Source: Tenebrio molitor (taxonomy: Eukaryota; Arthropoda; Insecta; Coleoptera; Tenebrionidae). From it: a stretch of 64,000 nt of DNA. Of this stretch, positions 62,464 through 64,000 are shown piece by piece; position 1 is the stretch's first letter, and each line of letters starts with the position of its first letter. The notes under the pieces were generated by a model. That model was not told where the DNA came from. It made no database searches and saw only the letters and a list, made by a program, of their open reading frames with translations. Location: positions 8,804,001-8,868,000 of the forward strand of contig NC_091054.1 in the NCBI RefSeq assembly GCF_963966145.1, given 5' to 3'. The position numbers and the translations under genes were made by a program.

Positions 62464-62625
62464 AAGGGACAGATATATTGCCGGAAATTTTTTCGAGCAG
62501 TCCTCACACACGAGTGTTTGTAGCAAGAAAATTACACGAGGGCGCCAGCCCGAGGGTAATTTTGAGCGACAAACACGAGTGTTGGACTGCAAGAAAAAAT
62601 TTTTGGCGATATATATCTGTCCCGA
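62464..62625. repeat. Long imperfect hairpin
   Basis: About 160 bp fold back on themselves: GGGACAGATATATTGCCGG with CGATATATATCTGTCCC, AAATTTTTTCGAGCAGTCC with GGACTGCAAGAAAAAATTTT, and CACGAGTGTTTGT with ACAAACACGAGTG, around a GGCGCCAGCCC centre. It directly follows the MITE at 61975-62454. Confidence 0.8.
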
Positions 62626-63469
62626 GGTATATTCGGAAGAGAATCGCCCGAAAAATTTTTTCCCTAGGTCAATTATATCGGAAATTTTCCCTAGGGAAAA
62701 TTTCCGCTTAATTAAATTGTGATTGGTTGGTATTCAAACAATTCGGAGTTGTGATTTGTCAATATAAATCATGTGACATTTGAGGGCGATTCTCACTTTA
62801 ATCACTCTAATACTCGTACATACTTATCTTCAATGTAATGTGGAAAAGGTTACGCTGTCATTTCCGTTTCAATCTCTATAAAAAATAGTTCTTATCTAAG
62901 TTACTTGGCAATATGGACTTTTTCATTTGGTGAACTAGATAGAAAAACAATTTTTAACAATGCACACCACAGAGAGACTTCTTTAAATATTTAATTAATT
63001 TAAAGAAATTACGACATTTATCTTGAAACGCTTAAAAGAAATCGTTTAATTGCTAGAATGAAGCTACTCGTACGATAATTTTAACTAGACTACGTCCACT
63101 GATAGAATGCATTTTTTTAAATATCCTTAGATAACAAAATCCCCAAACCATAACATTAAAATATTAAGAAAGTATCATAGATTGTGTTGGTAATATCTTG
63201 AAGCATTCGCGCCACTGATTCTCATTGGTTGTTATAAAACCCACGCGAAAAATAAATTATATGACGTTTCAAATTTGAAATTGTCAGTGCTGTCAAGTGA
63301 TTTAAGCATTTAGATTTGCGATTTTTCATCTTTAGAGCTTTGTTTTGCGTTCCTCTGGTTTTAAAAGTTATTAGTTTTGATCGTGTTGCTGTTTTGATCT
63401 CCTCCGTTGCGATTTTTTTTGATTTCTTTGAATTTGTGAAGTGAGTGCGTGCCTCAAGAATCTAGCATA

Positions 63470-63514
63470 ATGAACACTTCAAGTGACATTACAAACATCG
63501 AAAATGATACACAG
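63470..63514 (+). CDS. Possible first coding exon of a gene extending beyond the window
   Basis: An ATG at 63470 opens 15 codons (MNTSSDITNIENDTQ) ending at CAG|GTAATT, a good phase-0 donor, after a GC-richer, promoter-like stretch in AT-rich DNA. A TTTTAG acceptor at about 63564 could continue the frame, but the following sequence begins with a hairpin (63568-63619) and ends in a stop after about 40 codons. The true second exon may therefore lie outside. Confidence 0.3.
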
Positions 63515-64000
63515 GTAATTTTTCTTCATGCATTAAATATTAAATAATCTCTTGTTTGTTTTAGCCATTTCCGAAAAAAGCTGGATATTTTCATTTCTGT
63601 ACCCAGCTTTTTTCAGAAATTCGAAAATGTATTGTGCGTTGCATTTTTAAATCCATCGGGCACATTATCACTCTTGAAATACCCTGTATTAATAAAACCT
63701 AATATATTACCCCTGCTATACAGAAGTTTTCTTTCGTCTTTCCTAAGTGCAAACATACAGAATAATAATAAAACATCACGTGTAAACCTGTTCTTTCATT
63801 TTTTTAAATTTCGCGCCGGATCTATTTCTTATAGCGTAGAGTGAACACTTTTAGTAACATTTATGTCAAGCAATCTATCAGTGGACTGAGTTTAGCAAAT
63901 TTTCTTCATAAGAAATTAATTTAATTTCCTATAATCAATAGTACCGAAGGAAAATATTTTTCGGCAAATAATAAATTATGGCATACTTATTTCATTTACT

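Noticed and set aside
1..64000. CRISPR arrays, bacterial operons or prophage
   Set aside because: No regularly spaced short repeats, ribosome-binding sites or phage genes; gene structure is plainly that of an animal.

Overview
The window looks like nuclear DNA of an insect, most probably a tenebrionid-type beetle. Eukaryotic genes are split by very short GT-AG introns (mostly 44-59 bp), AATAAA signals follow several stops, a ZAD zinc-finger gene (an arthropod family) is present, and many small TA-flanked inverted-repeat elements are scattered about. Gene assignments rest on reading conserved motifs across hand-placed splice junctions; no database search was run.

Layout. (1) About 0.4-15.1 kb is a compact gene cluster: an endonuclease III-type DNA glycosylase (+), a ZAD-C2H2 zinc-finger protein (+), three tandem paralogues of a PI-PLC X-domain protein (all -) with a ZSWIM3-like, transposase-derived gene (-) between paralogues 2 and 3, then the chaperone-linked ubiquitin ligase STUB1/CHIP (-) head-to-head with the ER protein CCDC47 (+). 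(2) About 17-24.5 kb holds a minus-strand gene for a membrane protein of unknown function. Its two core exons can be joined in phase to either of two upstream exons that start with ATG, which suggests alternative promoters. (3) About 24.5-51.7 kb is gene-poor and GC-richer. I recognise only an intronless membrane-anchored protein with a BAG-like C-terminus (39.7 kb) and a small KEN-box protein (49.8 kb). An AT-rich island of transposon debris sits at 35.5-38.5 kb. (4) From about 52 kb to the right end the DNA is AT-rich and dominated by nested inverted-repeat elements, including one carrying a relic of a helix-turn-helix transposon exon. A possible first exon of another gene lies at 63.47 kb.

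Functional themes. The recognised genes are mostly ordinary housekeeping genes: base-excision repair, ubiquitin-dependent protein quality control, ER membrane biogenesis and phosphoinositide or lipid-type phosphodiester chemistry. STUB1 and the BAG-like protein both belong to Hsp70-partner families, but they lie 27 kb apart and nothing in the sequence shows they are co-regulated. I did not find a clearly new multi-gene system. The most unusual items are the Snl1-like membrane-anchored BAG candidate, the alternative-first-exon membrane gene, the recurrent decamer TGAGGTTATG (eight exact copies) and the nested transposon archaeology on the right.
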